Positions 17,129 through 25,816 of a stretch of DNA of 64,000 nt are shown here, one piece after another. The notes under the pieces are model-generated. The model did no database searches. It was not told where the DNA came from and was given only the letters and a program-made list of their open reading frames with translations. Each line of letters begins with the position of its first letter. Position 1 is the stretch's first letter. A program made the position numbers and the translations under genes. Source of the DNA: Myxococcales bacterium (GTDB lineage: Bacteria > Myxococcota_A > Polyangia > Fen-1088); contig PLNW01000083.1 of the NCBI GenBank assembly GCA_003142855.1, positions 124,001-188,000 of the forward strand, in the 5' to 3' direction.

Positions 17129-18246
17129 GTGCTGCGTTTCTTGTGCAAGCACGCTGTGGCGAGGCGCGGGCTGGGGTGCTGCAAACCAACCACGGCCCAG
17201 TCGAAACGCCCGTGTTCATGCCAGTGGGCACGCAGGCCACGGTCAAGTCGCTGGCCTCCGGCGATCTGGAAGCGCTGGGCGCGCAGATTGTTCTGGCCAA
17301 CACCTATCACCTGGCCATGCGTCCGGGGGCTGGGCTGGTGCGCGACCTGGGCGGGCTGCACACCTTCATGGCCTGGCCGCGCGCCATCCTCACGGATTCG
17401 GGTGGCTACCAGGTGTTCAGCCACAACGGGCGCCGCAAGATCGACGACGACGGTGTGACCTTCCATTCGCATGTCGACGGCAGCGAGCAGCGCCTGACGC
17501 CTGAGTCGGCCATGGCCATTCAGGCCGATCTGGGCAGCGACGTGGCCATGGCCTTTGACGAATGTCCGGCTTCGGACGCCTCCCGCGAAGTGCTGGTTCG
17601 GGCGATGGAGCGGACCACCAGGTGGGCGCGTCGCTGTGTGGGCAGCACGCCAGCGCCGGGACAGCTGCGCTTCGGCATCGTGCAAGGGGGCACTGATTTT
17701 GCCCTGCGCACGGAACACATGGCTGCGATCGCCGAGATGCCTTTCGATGGCATGGCGTTGGGCGGGCTCAGCGTGGGAGAGCCGCCTGAGACCATGCATG
17801 CGGTGGTGCGGGAGATCGGCCCGCGTATGCCCGAGGCGCGTCCGCGCTATCTGATGGGCGTGGGAACGCCGACGGATCTTCTGGTTGCCATTGTTGCGGG
17901 CATCGACATGTTCGACTGCGTGATGCCCACGCGAGCCGCACGCAACGGCCGTCTCTTCGTGCGCGGGGGCCACATCAACATCGCGAACGCGGTTCATTGC
18001 ACCGCCGCGCTCCCCATCGAAGAAGGCTGTGCCTGCGAAGCGTGCCGGCGCTACAGCCGCGCCTATCTGGCTCACCTGTTTCGCGTGAAGGAGATCCTCT
18101 ACTACCGGCTGGCGACCTTGCACAACCTCGAGCACTATCTTTCGCTCGTGCGGGGTGCGCGCCAGGCGATCATGGAGGGCCGCTTGGCCGCGTATTTGGA
18201 GAGCAACTTGGGGCGCGGATTCGTGCAACCGGCCGTGCGCGGTTGA
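17125..18246 (+). CDS. tgt: Queuine/preQ1 tRNA-ribosyltransferase Tgt
   Basis: 373 residues. Exchanges guanine-34 for preQ1 in GUN-anticodon tRNAs, the step before QueA. Active-site segments LTDSGGYQVFS and MAFDECP are present, with FDCVMPTRAARNG following. The zinc site is complete (CACEAC...H, in CACEACRRYSRAYLAHL and TLHNLEHY). The GTG start overlaps the queA stop. The stop lies at the edge of a copy of the dispersed repeat. Confidence 0.96.
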   Translation: MSAAFLVQARCGEARAGVLQTNHGPVETPVFMPVGTQATVKSLASGDLEALGAQIVLANTYHLAMRPGAGLVRDLGGLHTFMAWPRAILTDSGGYQVFSHNGRRKIDDDGVTFHSHVDGSEQRLTPESAMAIQADLGSDVAMAFDECPASDASREVLVRAMERTTRWARRCVGSTPAPGQLRFGIVQGGTDFALRTEHMAAIAEMPFDGMALGGLSVGEPPETMHAVVREIGPRMPEARPRYLMGVGTPTDLLVAIVAGIDMFDCVMPTRAARNGRLFVRGGHINIANAVHCTAALPIEEGCACEACRRYSRAYLAHLFRVKEILYYRLATLHNLEHYLSLVRGARQAIMEGRLAAYLESNLGRGFVQPAVRG

Positions 18247-18280
18247 GGACACAGAGAGGAGAGGGGAGGTCACGGAGAAG
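18241..18280 (+). repeat. Dispersed repeat copy at the tgt 3' end
   Basis: GAGGACACAGAGAGGAGAG, GGGAG and CACGGAG follow in order, matching the copies in 2643-3071. The repeat begins inside the last codons of tgt and contributes its stop codon (the TGA of GTTGAGGAC). The rest of the 75-base gap to elbB holds only a ribosome site (CGGAGG near 18295). Confidence 0.7.
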
Positions 18281-18321
18281 GCTTGCTTGGATCCCGGAGG
18301 AAAATCTGCTAGCGCTGGGAC

Positions 18322-19113
18322 ATGGCCAAACGCGTGGGTGTCGTTCTCTCTGGCTGCGGTTCCGAGGATGGTTCCGAAGTTCGCGAGGCAATCCTGACTC
18401 TTCTGTCGCTCGAACGCGGCGGGGCTGAGCCAGTGTGCCTGGCCCCGGACCTGATTCAGTCGCGGGTGGTGGACCATCTGAGCGGCAAGGTCGACCCAGA
18501 TGCGAGTCCTCGCCGGGTGCCGGCGGAGGCGGCCCGCATCGCGCGCGGCCAGTTGCGCGATCTCGCCAGCGTACGCGACAATGAGCTCGACGCGCTCATC
18601 TTCCCGGGCGGCGAGGGCGTGGCCAATCTGTTGTCGGACTACGCTGACAAGGGAGTGGTTTGCAAAGTGCATCCGGAGGTGGAACGTCTGCTCAAAGCCA
18701 TGCTGGCACGGCGACGGCCCATGGGATTCATCTGCCTGGCGCCCATTCTGGCCGCGCGGGTTCTCGGGCCGGTGGCCGGTGTGCGCATCACGCTCGGTGC
18801 GCGGGCGTGCGAGCCGGCCAAGCACGCCGCGGTCATGGGCGCTGACGTGCGCCCGTGCCCGGTGCGCGACATCATGGTTGACCAGAAGACCAGCGTGGTC
18901 AGCACGCCAGCCTACATGATCGACGACGCACGCCTGAGCGACGTGGCGGTGGGCATTGACAAGATGGTGCGTATGGTGCTGTCACTGGCGCGCGATCGGC
19001 GCCCGCGACCTTCCCCAGGGCCGATGCCACAGCCGGAAATCAAGGTGTCGCCGCCGGCCGGTCAGCCCATTTCACCGAGCGAACCCATCGTGCGCAAGAG
19101 ACCAGGGCCGTAG
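18322..19113 (+). CDS. elbB: ElbB-like DJ-1/PfpI-family protein
   Basis: 263 residues; the first 220 match the ElbB group (glyoxalase III activity in E. coli, historically linked to isoprenoid synthesis): GVVLSGCGSEDGSE, a nucleophile elbow GFICLAPILAAR with the conserved Cys, and FPGGEGVANNLS-like FPGGEGVANLLSDYA. A Pro-rich tail of about 40 residues is extra. The cellular role is not settled even in E. coli. It is in the same direction as tgt and may share its message. Confidence 0.85.
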   Translation: MAKRVGVVLSGCGSEDGSEVREAILTLLSLERGGAEPVCLAPDLIQSRVVDHLSGKVDPDASPRRVPAEAARIARGQLRDLASVRDNELDALIFPGGEGVANLLSDYADKGVVCKVHPEVERLLKAMLARRRPMGFICLAPILAARVLGPVAGVRITLGARACEPAKHAAVMGADVRPCPVRDIMVDQKTSVVSTPAYMIDDARLSDVAVGIDKMVRMVLSLARDRRPRPSPGPMPQPEIKVSPPAGQPISPSEPIVRKRPGP

Positions 19114-19128
19114 CAGCGCGATTTGTGC

Positions 19129-20664
19129 TCAGGGTCGAGCCGGGAGGTAGACCCAATCGGGCCGGCAAGGACCGCCGGTGATCGGGATGAACACGTCGGG
19201 CTCGTCGAACCAAGTGACACCTGCGGGCCGGTAGTAGTCCCGCAAATCGTTCTGAAAGAACCACCTGTCACGATGGTCCAGAACAATCGTCGAGAAGCGA
19301 TGGCTCTCGAATGCCTCGTGAAATACGCGGTAGAGCGTGCCCTTGGCGTCGAAGGGATCGGCTTGCAAGAGGAGCATGTCAGAAACCGCCTGGAAGGCCG
19401 CGTGCGAAGGTTTGCCAGCCAGCCGAGCAAGATTGGGGTGCTGTGGGACGAAAACCTCACCTGGGATTTCACGCAGGTGTTCGATGAACGCCATGCCGGC
19501 CTCGCGATCGCGGGCACTCGGCAGCATGGCGTGAGGGTTGTACATCAGTGCGGCGAGTTGCACCGCCGCGACGATTCCCCCGAGGAGTCTGGCTCGTTCC
19601 AGCCACGCCGGACCGAGTTCCTTGGCGCGCTCGAATCCCGCAGCGAGGGCAAGTCCGAAAGCGATGCTGAGACCGACGTGGGCGGGGATCAGATCATTCA
19701 AATAGCTGCCGCCGTGAATTCGGACCAGATAGGCCGCCATCAACTGACACGAGCAGAACAGCAGGTAAAACAGCCACGGGCCGCGGCGGGTGCCGCCTTG
19801 GGGGCTGGCGAGCAGAGCGATGAAGGCGAGCGTGGGGACAGGGAGCTGGCCGAGGGTTTCGACCCGCCAAAAGTCGAAGACGAGCGACTCCCTGCTGCCG
19901 GTCGTGTGGCCGAAGGGCACCATGAAGGCGTAGTACCAGTACCACCCGCCGGTCCACAGGTTCAGGCAGAGCACGCTTCCGCCGGTGAGCAATATGGCGG
20001 GCAAGGTGAACCAGAGCGAACGTCGAAATCCACGCAGGGCCCACGCTCCAAGCGCCAGGGCCACAAGCGATGGAAGCGCCGTCTGCTTGGCCAGGAACGC
20101 CAAGCAGAAGAGGGCTGCGCCAACGAAAAGGCCACGCTTTCGTTCGGCAAAACGAACGCACCAGGCGGAACCGAGAAGCAGCGCCATGAAGAGAGTATCG
20201 GTGCGTGCCAGATCGAACCACTGCCCGTTGAGTCCAAAGGTGGCGGCGAGGATGCCCAACGCGAGCACGCCGGCAAGGCGGCTCTTCGTCTCTCGGGCGA
20301 CCAGATCGTAGAGCGTTGCGAACAGCGCGAGGGTGCAGCAGAACGACACGAAGCGAAGCGTGGAGGTGCTGTTGCCCATGGCCTTGGCCACCAGCGCCGA
20401 CAGGTAGTAGTAGAGCGGGTTGTAGAGATACGGGACGAATTCGACCGAGGGGCTCGTGTAGATGGGCTTCCCGTCCAGCACGCGCTGGACGTGCTCGACG
20501 ATGCTTCCCTCCATCCACTCGAGATCGAAGGGATAGCCCATGCGTCGCAGGGCCACGTAGACAAAGGCCACCACGGCTAGTCCTGCCAGTCCCACGGCGG
20601 GTGACAGCGCCAGCCGCGAGCGTCCGTTCATGGTGGCCTTGCGTGGAGGAGGTGCCATGCTCAC
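19129..20664 (-). CDS. Multipass membrane glycosyltransferase-like protein (GT-C type)
   Basis: 511 residues with 10-12 hydrophobic segments. The first extracytoplasmic loop carries DLEWMEGSIVEHVQRVL, where GT-C enzymes such as PMT and ArnT place catalytic acidic residues, followed by the PYLYNPLYYYLSAL segment typical of this superfamily. The soluble C-terminal third (FIEHLREIPGEVFVPQH onward) is extracytoplasmic. A lipid-linked sugar donor is likely; the acceptor is unknown. It stands alone, convergent with elbB. The start could be the ATG at residue 12. Confidence 0.7.
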   Translation of the reverse strand: MSMAPPPRKATMNGRSRLALSPAVGLAGLAVVAFVYVALRRMGYPFDLEWMEGSIVEHVQRVLDGKPIYTSPSVEFVPYLYNPLYYYLSALVAKAMGNSTSTLRFVSFCCTLALFATLYDLVARETKSRLAGVLALGILAATFGLNGQWFDLARTDTLFMALLLGSAWCVRFAERKRGLFVGAALFCLAFLAKQTALPSLVALALGAWALRGFRRSLWFTLPAILLTGGSVLCLNLWTGGWYWYYAFMVPFGHTTGSRESLVFDFWRVETLGQLPVPTLAFIALLASPQGGTRRGPWLFYLLFCSCQLMAAYLVRIHGGSYLNDLIPAHVGLSIAFGLALAAGFERAKELGPAWLERARLLGGIVAAVQLAALMYNPHAMLPSARDREAGMAFIEHLREIPGEVFVPQHPNLARLAGKPSHAAFQAVSDMLLLQADPFDAKGTLYRVFHEAFESHRFSTIVLDHRDRWFFQNDLRDYYRPAGVTWFDEPDVFIPITGGPCRPDWVYLPARP

Positions 20665-20696
20665 CCAGCCACGAATTCCCGCGAGGCTGTCCTCGC

Positions 20697-21215
20697 CTAC
20701 TTCTCGTCGAGGCGCCGGTTCTTTTTGATCTGGTCGAGTGCCTTCTGGTACTCGACCTCCCAGGTCGCGGTGCCCTCTTCCAGATTCTTGATCCGGCGGC
20801 GCACCTCGGCGTCAACCTCGTCGTCAATCTGCATGTGCTTCTTGAGGATGTCGACCATGCGCTTTCGCAGAGTGGCGTCGTCGGCGAAGATCTCCTCGAC
20901 ATGCAGGGATTGCATGAAGGACTCGATGATCTGCGTGGTCATCCACTCCAGCCCCTCATCACCTAGACCGAAGCTCTTTTCGTTGGCGAGGGAGCGCTTG
21001 ACCTTGCCGAACTGCTCGTAGGGTAGGTTGCGCTTCTGCAGCAGGTCCTTGGCCTTGTCGGTGATCTCTCGCTCCAGGCGCAGGTATTCCTTCAACACAG
21101 CCTGCACGTCGAGATCGGCTTCGGCCCGGTCAGTGACCGAGATATCCTCCGCATCGATGAGTGCCTTGATAATCTCGGCACCGATCACGGGGATCTTTCC
21201 GGCATAGAGGCGCAT
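20697..21215 (-). CDS. DUF507 family protein
   Basis: 172 residues, soluble, mostly charged helices, beginning MRLYAGKIPVIGAEIIKAL, the conserved start of the DUF507 family found mainly in deltaproteobacteria and Aquificae. The function is unknown. The C-terminal helix (TATWEVEYQKALDQIKKN) is typical of the family. The gap between it and the tRNA gene (165 bases) shows nothing further. Confidence 0.85.
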   Translation of the reverse strand: MRLYAGKIPVIGAEIIKALIDAEDISVTDRAEADLDVQAVLKEYLRLEREITDKAKDLLQKRNLPYEQFGKVKRSLANEKSFGLGDEGLEWMTTQIIESFMQSLHVEEIFADDATLRKRMVDILKKHMQIDDEVDAEVRRRIKNLEEGTATWEVEYQKALDQIKKNRRLDEK

Positions 21216-21380
21216 GGCTCTTGCGGCTTCTATAGGAGCAGCAGGGGCTCCGTCAAGGAATCACGCGAGCTTCACACTTTCTGTCTCAGAGCTTGACAGG
21301 CGAGGCTAGGCAAGCAAGATCCCCCGGCGTCGTTTCTTGTCGGCTTCACGGCAGGCGGGAGAGCGACGCATCAGACAAAC

Positions 21381-21454
21381 GGCGGGTTAGCTCAGCTGGT
21401 TAGAGCAGGCGTTTCATACGCGCCGGGCCCTCGGTTCGAGTCCGAGACCCGCCA
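21381..21454 (+). tRNA. tRNA-Met (anticodon CAU, elongator type)
   Basis: Full cloverleaf: acceptor GGCGGGT pairs with ACCCGCC, D arm GCTC/GAGC, anticodon stem GGCGT/GCGCC (one G-U pair) with loop TTCATAC, and T arm CTCGG-TTCGAGT-CCGAG. Discriminator A73; no CCA is encoded. The acceptor begins with a paired G1-C72, unlike initiator tRNA, so it is an elongator type. A lysidine-modified tRNA-Ile2 also reads CAU and cannot be fully excluded, but the acceptor resembles elongator Met. Confidence 0.93.
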
Positions 21455-21538
21455 CAATTCGAGATTCCACAGCAGTCCACGAACCGGGCTGCGGTTCAAT
21501 CCACGACTGGGTCGGTGTGGGTCAACTGCTGGCCTTCG

Positions 21539-21895
21539 CTACTTGGTTTTCTTCGGCGCCAGTCGCGCCAAGCTGTCGCACAGGGCGCGCCAGTCTTCGC
21601 CGGTCTCAGTGAGGAAGATCCCGATACGTGCCGAGAGGCGCGGGTTGATGTTCTCCATGGTGGCGGTGTGCACGATGATTCCCGCTACTGTGATCTCGCG
21701 CGGTGGCTCCTCGATACTGACGGTGACCCGGATCCGAGTTCCCACGGGTCGGGAATCGGGCATCACCAACTGCATGCCCCGTTGGCTCGCGTTGACAATG
21801 CGCGAGTAGATGGCCGGGCTCAACACGTCGACGTGGATGACGGCGGTGGCCTCAAGGGCGAGCCGAGGTCCGTCGCTACGTCTTTCCATGGGCAC
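21539..21895 (-). CDS. Single-domain PilZ protein
   Basis: 118 residues forming one PilZ domain: basic start MERRSDGPRLALE, then IVNASQRGMQL (N-x-S-x-x-G motif) and GTRIRVTVSIEE. Probably a small c-di-GMP receptor. The first arginine cluster (ERRSDGPR) is slightly unlike the consensus RxxxR, so binding is likely but not certain. It lies 30 bases upstream, in transcription terms, of nothing on its strand except the DUF507 gene beyond the tRNA; the calcium-repeat lipoprotein gene precedes it on the same strand. Confidence 0.75.
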   Translation of the reverse strand: MPMERRSDGPRLALEATAVIHVDVLSPAIYSRIVNASQRGMQLVMPDSRPVGTRIRVTVSIEEPPREITVAGIIVHTATMENINPRLSARIGIFLTETGEDWRALCDSLARLAPKKTK

Positions 21896-21925
21896 CAGGA
21901 AAGCTTCTCCCGTCGCCCCGGGGGG

Positions 21926-22729
21926 CTACTTCTTCTTGGCCCCCGTCGCCGCCGAGTCACTACCAGCCGCGGCGCCAGCCGCAGGAGCGGGGCTTGCGGG
22001 AGTCGCGCCTTTGGCCGCAGGAGCCGTGCCGGCCGCCGCGGGTGCTTCCGGGGCCGCCTCGGCCGTTTCAGGATTGCGTTCCCACTTGTCGGCCCGGCCT
22101 GATCCGGTCGTGTCTGTCCCGATGCGGTCGAGACGACCATTCTCGTAGTACTGCCATTCGTCGGGTTTGCCGTCACCGTTGCTGTCACGCTCGACGCGAA
22201 CCAGCTTCCCGCCTTCGTAGAATTCCACGTAGTCGGGCTTGCCATCGCCGTTCATGTCGCGCTCCATGCGCACTTTCTTGCCTTCCTGATAGTAGACGCG
22301 CTCGTCGAACTTGCCGTCGAAGTCCAAATCGAAGTCCTCGGTCATGAGCATGCCGCCCGGACCGTAGCTGTAGATGATGTCCATCTTCCCATCGTGGTTC
22401 AGGTCGACTTGGCGGCAGGCCAGTTGCTGCACCTTCTGACCACCTTGCTCCACCACGGTGAAAAGTTTGATGACGTCAGGCTTGCCGTCGCCGTCGGTGT
22501 CCGCGGTGACGACCTGCTTGCCCTTGTCGTCGCAGCGTGAGCGATCGAACTGGGCGCCGAAATCTGTCTGACTCACCTTGAGCCCGCTGGTGGCGGTGCC
22601 GGGTGAGGCCGCGGTGCTGCTGCTGCCGCAGCCCGAGATCGCGAAGACCACCGTGCAGCAGGCCAACAGAAGGCCCAAGACCTTGCGGGACGGACTCCGC
22701 CCGCGTGACGACGTATGACAAGAGAGCAT
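21926..22729 (-). CDS. Lipoprotein with calcium-binding DxNxDG repeats
   Basis: 267 residues. Lipobox ISGC near residue 34. At least five loops of the EF-hand/thrombospondin-3 form follow (DTDGDGKPDV, DLNHDGKMDI, DLDFDGKFDE, DMNGDGKPDY, DSNGDGKPDE) and one degenerate DTTGSGRADK. They alternate with YYxxGKLxRxE segments, giving a period near 22-23 residues. The tail is Ala/Pro-rich and ends in three lysines. Probably a surface or periplasmic calcium-binding protein; role unknown. The ATG lacks a good ribosome site. Confidence 0.78.
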   Translation of the reverse strand: MLSCHTSSRGRSPSRKVLGLLLACCTVVFAISGCGSSSTAASPGTATSGLKVSQTDFGAQFDRSRCDDKGKQVVTADTDGDGKPDVIKLFTVVEQGGQKVQQLACRQVDLNHDGKMDIIYSYGPGGMLMTEDFDLDFDGKFDERVYYQEGKKVRMERDMNGDGKPDYVEFYEGGKLVRVERDSNGDGKPDEWQYYENGRLDRIGTDTTGSGRADKWERNPETAEAAPEAPAAAGTAPAAKGATPASPAPAAGAAAGSDSAATGAKKK

Positions 22730-22837
22730 GCGGCCAAGGCTAGGCCCAAACAAATGTGGCAGCAAGTACCATTGGGTATCGATGTCGTGTCGCGGTAAAC
22801 GATTGACTGCTGGCGTATGGTCATGCATGGTCCCGTC

Positions 22838-23023
22838 ATGGCACGGAAAAAGGTTTCGACAACCGTGTACCTCACCCCGGAGCAGTACGAAGTTCTGAAG
22901 CTTCTGCACCAGAAAACCAAGGTGCCGGTCGCGGAATATATCCGCCAGGGAATCGACCTGGTTCTCGACCGGGAAAAGAGTCATCTTCCCGGACAACTTT
23001 CTCTCGACGTCGTTCGCCGGTAG
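22838..23023 (+). CDS. Ribbon-helix-helix protein
   Basis: 61 residues: strand KKVSTTVYLTPEQ, then two helices with the VAEYIRQGIDLVL pattern of CopG/MetJ-type DNA-binding proteins. It ends 6 bases before lepA and is probably cotranscribed. Possible roles are autoregulation of this operon or an antitoxin-like function, but no toxin partner is seen. A longer start at 22817 is possible. Confidence 0.72.
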   Translation: MARKKVSTTVYLTPEQYEVLKLLHQKTKVPVAEYIRQGIDLVLDREKSHLPGQLSLDVVRR

Positions 23024-23029
23024 CCGTCT

Positions 23030-24832
23030 GTGCCGACCCCAATTCAACAGATACGCAATTTCTCTGTCATCGCGCATATCGATCACGGAAAGTCGACCCT
23101 CGCGGATCGCTTGCTGGATGCGACTGGCGCCCTGACCGCGCGCGAGCAGAAAGCGCAGTTTCTCGACAGCATGGAGCTGGAGCGCGAGCGGGGCATCACC
23201 ATCAAAGCGGCCACCGTGCGTCTCAGCTACAAGGCCGCCGACGGCCAGACCTATGAGCTGAACCTCATCGATACGCCGGGCCACGTGGATTTCCACTACG
23301 AGGTGTCGCGCTCGCTGGCCGCGTGCGAGGGTGCCCTGCTGGTGGTGGATGCTTCGCAGGGGGTGGAGGCCCAGACCCTGGCCAATGTCTACCTGGCGAC
23401 CGAGCACAATCTCGCGATCGTGCCGGTGATCAACAAGATCGACCTGCCCTCGGCCGATCCCGAAGGGGCCAAGCGGCAGATCGAAGAAGTCATCGGCATC
23501 GACGCGTCGGGCGCCATCCTGGCTTCGGCCAAGGACGGGCGTGGCATCCCGGAAATCTTGGAAGCCGTGGTGGCGCGGATTCCGCCGCCCGAGGGATCGC
23601 TGACCAAGCCGCTCAAGGTGTTGTTGCTCGATAGTTGGTACGACAGCTATCGAGGCGTGGTGCTGCTGGTGCGCGTGGTGGACGGTACCCTCCGGCAAAA
23701 GCAGAAGATCCGCCTCTGGGCCGCGGGACGCGACTACGAGATCGTCAGCTTGGGTGTGTTTGCCCCTTTTGCCACTGACGTGGCCGAGCTTGGTCCCGGC
23801 GAGGTGGGATTCATCACCGCCGCGATCAAGGAAGTGGCCGATGCGCGCGTGGGGGACACCATCACCGAGGCGAGCCGGCCGTGCGAATCGCCTCTGCCTG
23901 GCTTCCAGCCCGCCAAGCCCATGGTCTTCGCCGGCATCTTCCCGACGGATCCGGCGCGCTACGAAGATCTGCGCGACGCCCTCGACAAGTTGCGCCTCAA
24001 CGACGCCTCGTTCAGCCGCGAGCCCGAGGTCTCGGCGGCCTTGGGATTCGGCTTCCGCTGTGGCTTTCTCGGCCTGCTTCACATGGAGATCGTGCAGGAG
24101 CGGCTGGAGCGCGAGTACAACTTGGATTTGGTCACCACCGCGCCCACCGTACGTTTTCGGATGGTGCTACGCAACGGGGATGTCGTCGACCTGGACAATC
24201 CGGCCAAGTTCCCGTCGGAAGGTGACATCGATCACATCGAAGAGCCGATGATCGCGGCCGTCATCCACACACCCCCTGAATTCGTGGGCGGGCTGCTCAA
24301 GCTATGTCAGGAGCGCCGGGGCACCCAGACCAGCCTCAGCTACGCCGGCGAGAAGCGCGTGATCATTCGCTACGACCTGCCGCTCACCGAGGTGGTGTTC
24401 GGCTTCTATGACCGCATGAAGTCGGTGTCGCGCGGCTACGCCTCACTCGACTACGAGCCCAAGGGCTATCAGCCGGCCGACCTGGTGCGCCTGGACCTCT
24501 TGGTCAACGGCGACCGGGTGGATTCGCTGTCAGCGGTGATCCACCGGGAGACCTCGTACATCAAAGGCCGCGACCTGTGCATCAAGATGAAGGAGCTGAT
24601 CCCGATGCAGCAGTTCGAGGTGGCCATCCAGGCTGCCCTGGGCTCGCGCGTGATTGCCAAGACGGTGGTGAAGGCCTTGCGCAAGAACGTGACCGCCAAG
24701 TGCTACGGCGGCGACATTACCCGCAAGCGCAAGTTGTTGGAAAAGCAGAAGGAAGGTAAGAAGCGGATGAAGCAGGTCGGAAACGTGGAAATCCCGCAAG
24801 AGGCCTTCCTGGCCATCCTCAAGGTCGAATGA
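23030..24832 (+). CDS. lepA: Elongation factor 4 (LepA), ribosome back-translocase
   Basis: 600-residue translational GTPase, full length for the family. [10 protein letters not shown] (G1), ERGITIKA (switch I), DTPGHVDF (G3) and NKIDLP (G4) are present, with the EF4-specific C-terminal domain ending in [20 protein letters not shown]. It starts at GTG. The stop overlaps the lepB start, giving the common lepA–lepB order. Confidence 0.97.
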   Translation: MPTPIQQIRNFSVIAHIDHGKSTLADRLLDATGALTAREQKAQFLDSMELERERGITIKAATVRLSYKAADGQTYELNLIDTPGHVDFHYEVSRSLAACEGALLVVDASQGVEAQTLANVYLATEHNLAIVPVINKIDLPSADPEGAKRQIEEVIGIDASGAILASAKDGRGIPEILEAVVARIPPPEGSLTKPLKVLLLDSWYDSYRGVVLLVRVVDGTLRQKQKIRLWAAGRDYEIVSLGVFAPFATDVAELGPGEVGFITAAIKEVADARVGDTITEASRPCESPLPGFQPAKPMVFAGIFPTDPARYEDLRDALDKLRLNDASFSREPEVSAALGFGFRCGFLGLLHMEIVQERLEREYNLDLVTTAPTVRFRMVLRNGDVVDLDNPAKFPSEGDIDHIEEPMIAAVIHTPPEFVGGLLKLCQERRGTQTSLSYAGEKRVIIRYDLPLTEVVFGFYDRMKSVSRGYASLDYEPKGYQPADLVRLDLLVNGDRVDSLSAVIHRETSYIKGRDLCIKMKELIPMQQFEVAIQAALGSRVIAKTVVKALRKNVTAKCYGGDITRKRKLLEKQKEGKKRMKQVGNVEIPQEAFLAILKVE

Positions 24833-25803
24833 ACATGATGACTAAGTTATGGACCGCGTGGCGGACGCACAGGTACTGGAATCGGGCTCGCGACGAGGGC
24901 AAGCATCTGGTCAGAGAGTCACGACGCATCCTCAAGCGGCGGAGCTATCGCATCCCGCAGACGGTGGCCGACGAGATCGGGTTGGCCGTGGCCGAGGTTG
25001 AGTCAGCCGCCAAAGGCGACGACTTCGAGCGCATGCGCGAGGCCATCGCGGCTCTCGACGAGCGCATGGACAAGCACCTGGCCTTTGCGCGCAAGTCGAC
25101 TGCGCGTGAGTACGCCGAGTCGATCGGGGTGGCCCTGGCGGTAGCCTTGCTCCTGCGCGCTTTTGTGGTGGAAGCCTTCCAGATCCCCTCGGGGTCGATG
25201 ATCCCGACCCTGGAGATCGGGGACCACATTTTCGTGTCGAAGTTTGCCTACGGCATCGGGATCCCGTTTACCAACAAGAAGGTCGTGGAATTCAGCGATC
25301 CCCAGCGCGGTGACATCATCGTCTTCCGCTATCCCCCCGATCCTTCCACGGACTTCATCAAGCGCGTGGTGGGGCTGCCCGGTGATTCGGTCGAGCTTCG
25401 CCACAACCAGGTCTTCATCAACGGTCAACCCATGGTTCGTGAGCGTGTCGCCACCGAATGTCGATACAACGAAGGTCGCAGCCCCGAGGAGGCGCGCGAT
25501 TGCGAGCTGTGGATCGAGAGCCTTGGCAGTAAGACCCATAAGGTCTACCAGGACCCCAACCAGCCCCCGCAGGACTGGGGGCCCCGCGTGGTGCCCCCGC
25601 GTAGCGTCTTCGTGATGGGCGACAACCGCGACAACTCGCGCGATTCTCGTGTCTGGGGCTTCGTGCCCTACGACAACGTCAAGGGCCGGGCGCTCGTCGT
25701 GTGGTGGTCGCGTGATCCAGCCTACGGCGGGTGGTCAGCTGAGGGCGTGGCCGAATGGTTCAAGTCCATTCGCTTCTCTCGTTTCTTCAGCGTGGTCAGG
25801 TAG
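24829..25803 (+). CDS. lepB: Signal peptidase I (LepB) with cytoplasmic N-terminal extension
   Basis: 324-residue leader peptidase that removes Sec and Tat signal peptides. The catalytic Ser is S123 in [10 protein letters not shown] and the Lys is K178 in [23 protein letters not shown] is box E. A single hydrophobic segment (about 99-114) precedes the Ser. About 95 highly charged, helical residues come before it, a longer cytosolic region than usual. There is also a family-variable insertion near 205-245 with two cysteines. Coupled to lepA by overlap. Confidence 0.95.
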   Translation: MNMMTKLWTAWRTHRYWNRARDEGKHLVRESRRILKRRSYRIPQTVADEIGLAVAEVESAAKGDDFERMREAIAALDERMDKHLAFARKSTAREYAESIGVALAVALLLRAFVVEAFQIPSGSMIPTLEIGDHIFVSKFAYGIGIPFTNKKVVEFSDPQRGDIIVFRYPPDPSTDFIKRVVGLPGDSVELRHNQVFINGQPMVRERVATECRYNEGRSPEEARDCELWIESLGSKTHKVYQDPNQPPQDWGPRVVPPRSVFVMGDNRDNSRDSRVWGFVPYDNVKGRALVVWWSRDPAYGGWSAEGVAEWFKSIRFSRFFSVVR

Positions 25804-25816
25804 CTATCGCGATAGC
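25803..25816. terminator. Perfect palindrome at the lepB/kinase convergence
   Basis: GCTATCGCGATAGC is a 14-base perfect palindrome beginning at the last base of the lepB stop and running into the 3' end of the convergent kinase gene. The two stops abut as TAGCTA. It has no T run, so any role in ending transcription in both directions would not be the classic intrinsic type. Confidence 0.3.

Noticed and set aside
17083-18825. Long antisense open frame (580 codons) across tgt and elbB
   Set aside because: It is a high-GC shadow of two well-conserved genes; its translation is His/Arg/Gln-rich with no domain.
21381-21454. tRNA-Ile2 (lysidine) as identity
   Set aside because: CAU anticodon allows it, but acceptor GGCGGGT/ACCCGCC resembles elongator Met; not fully excluded.
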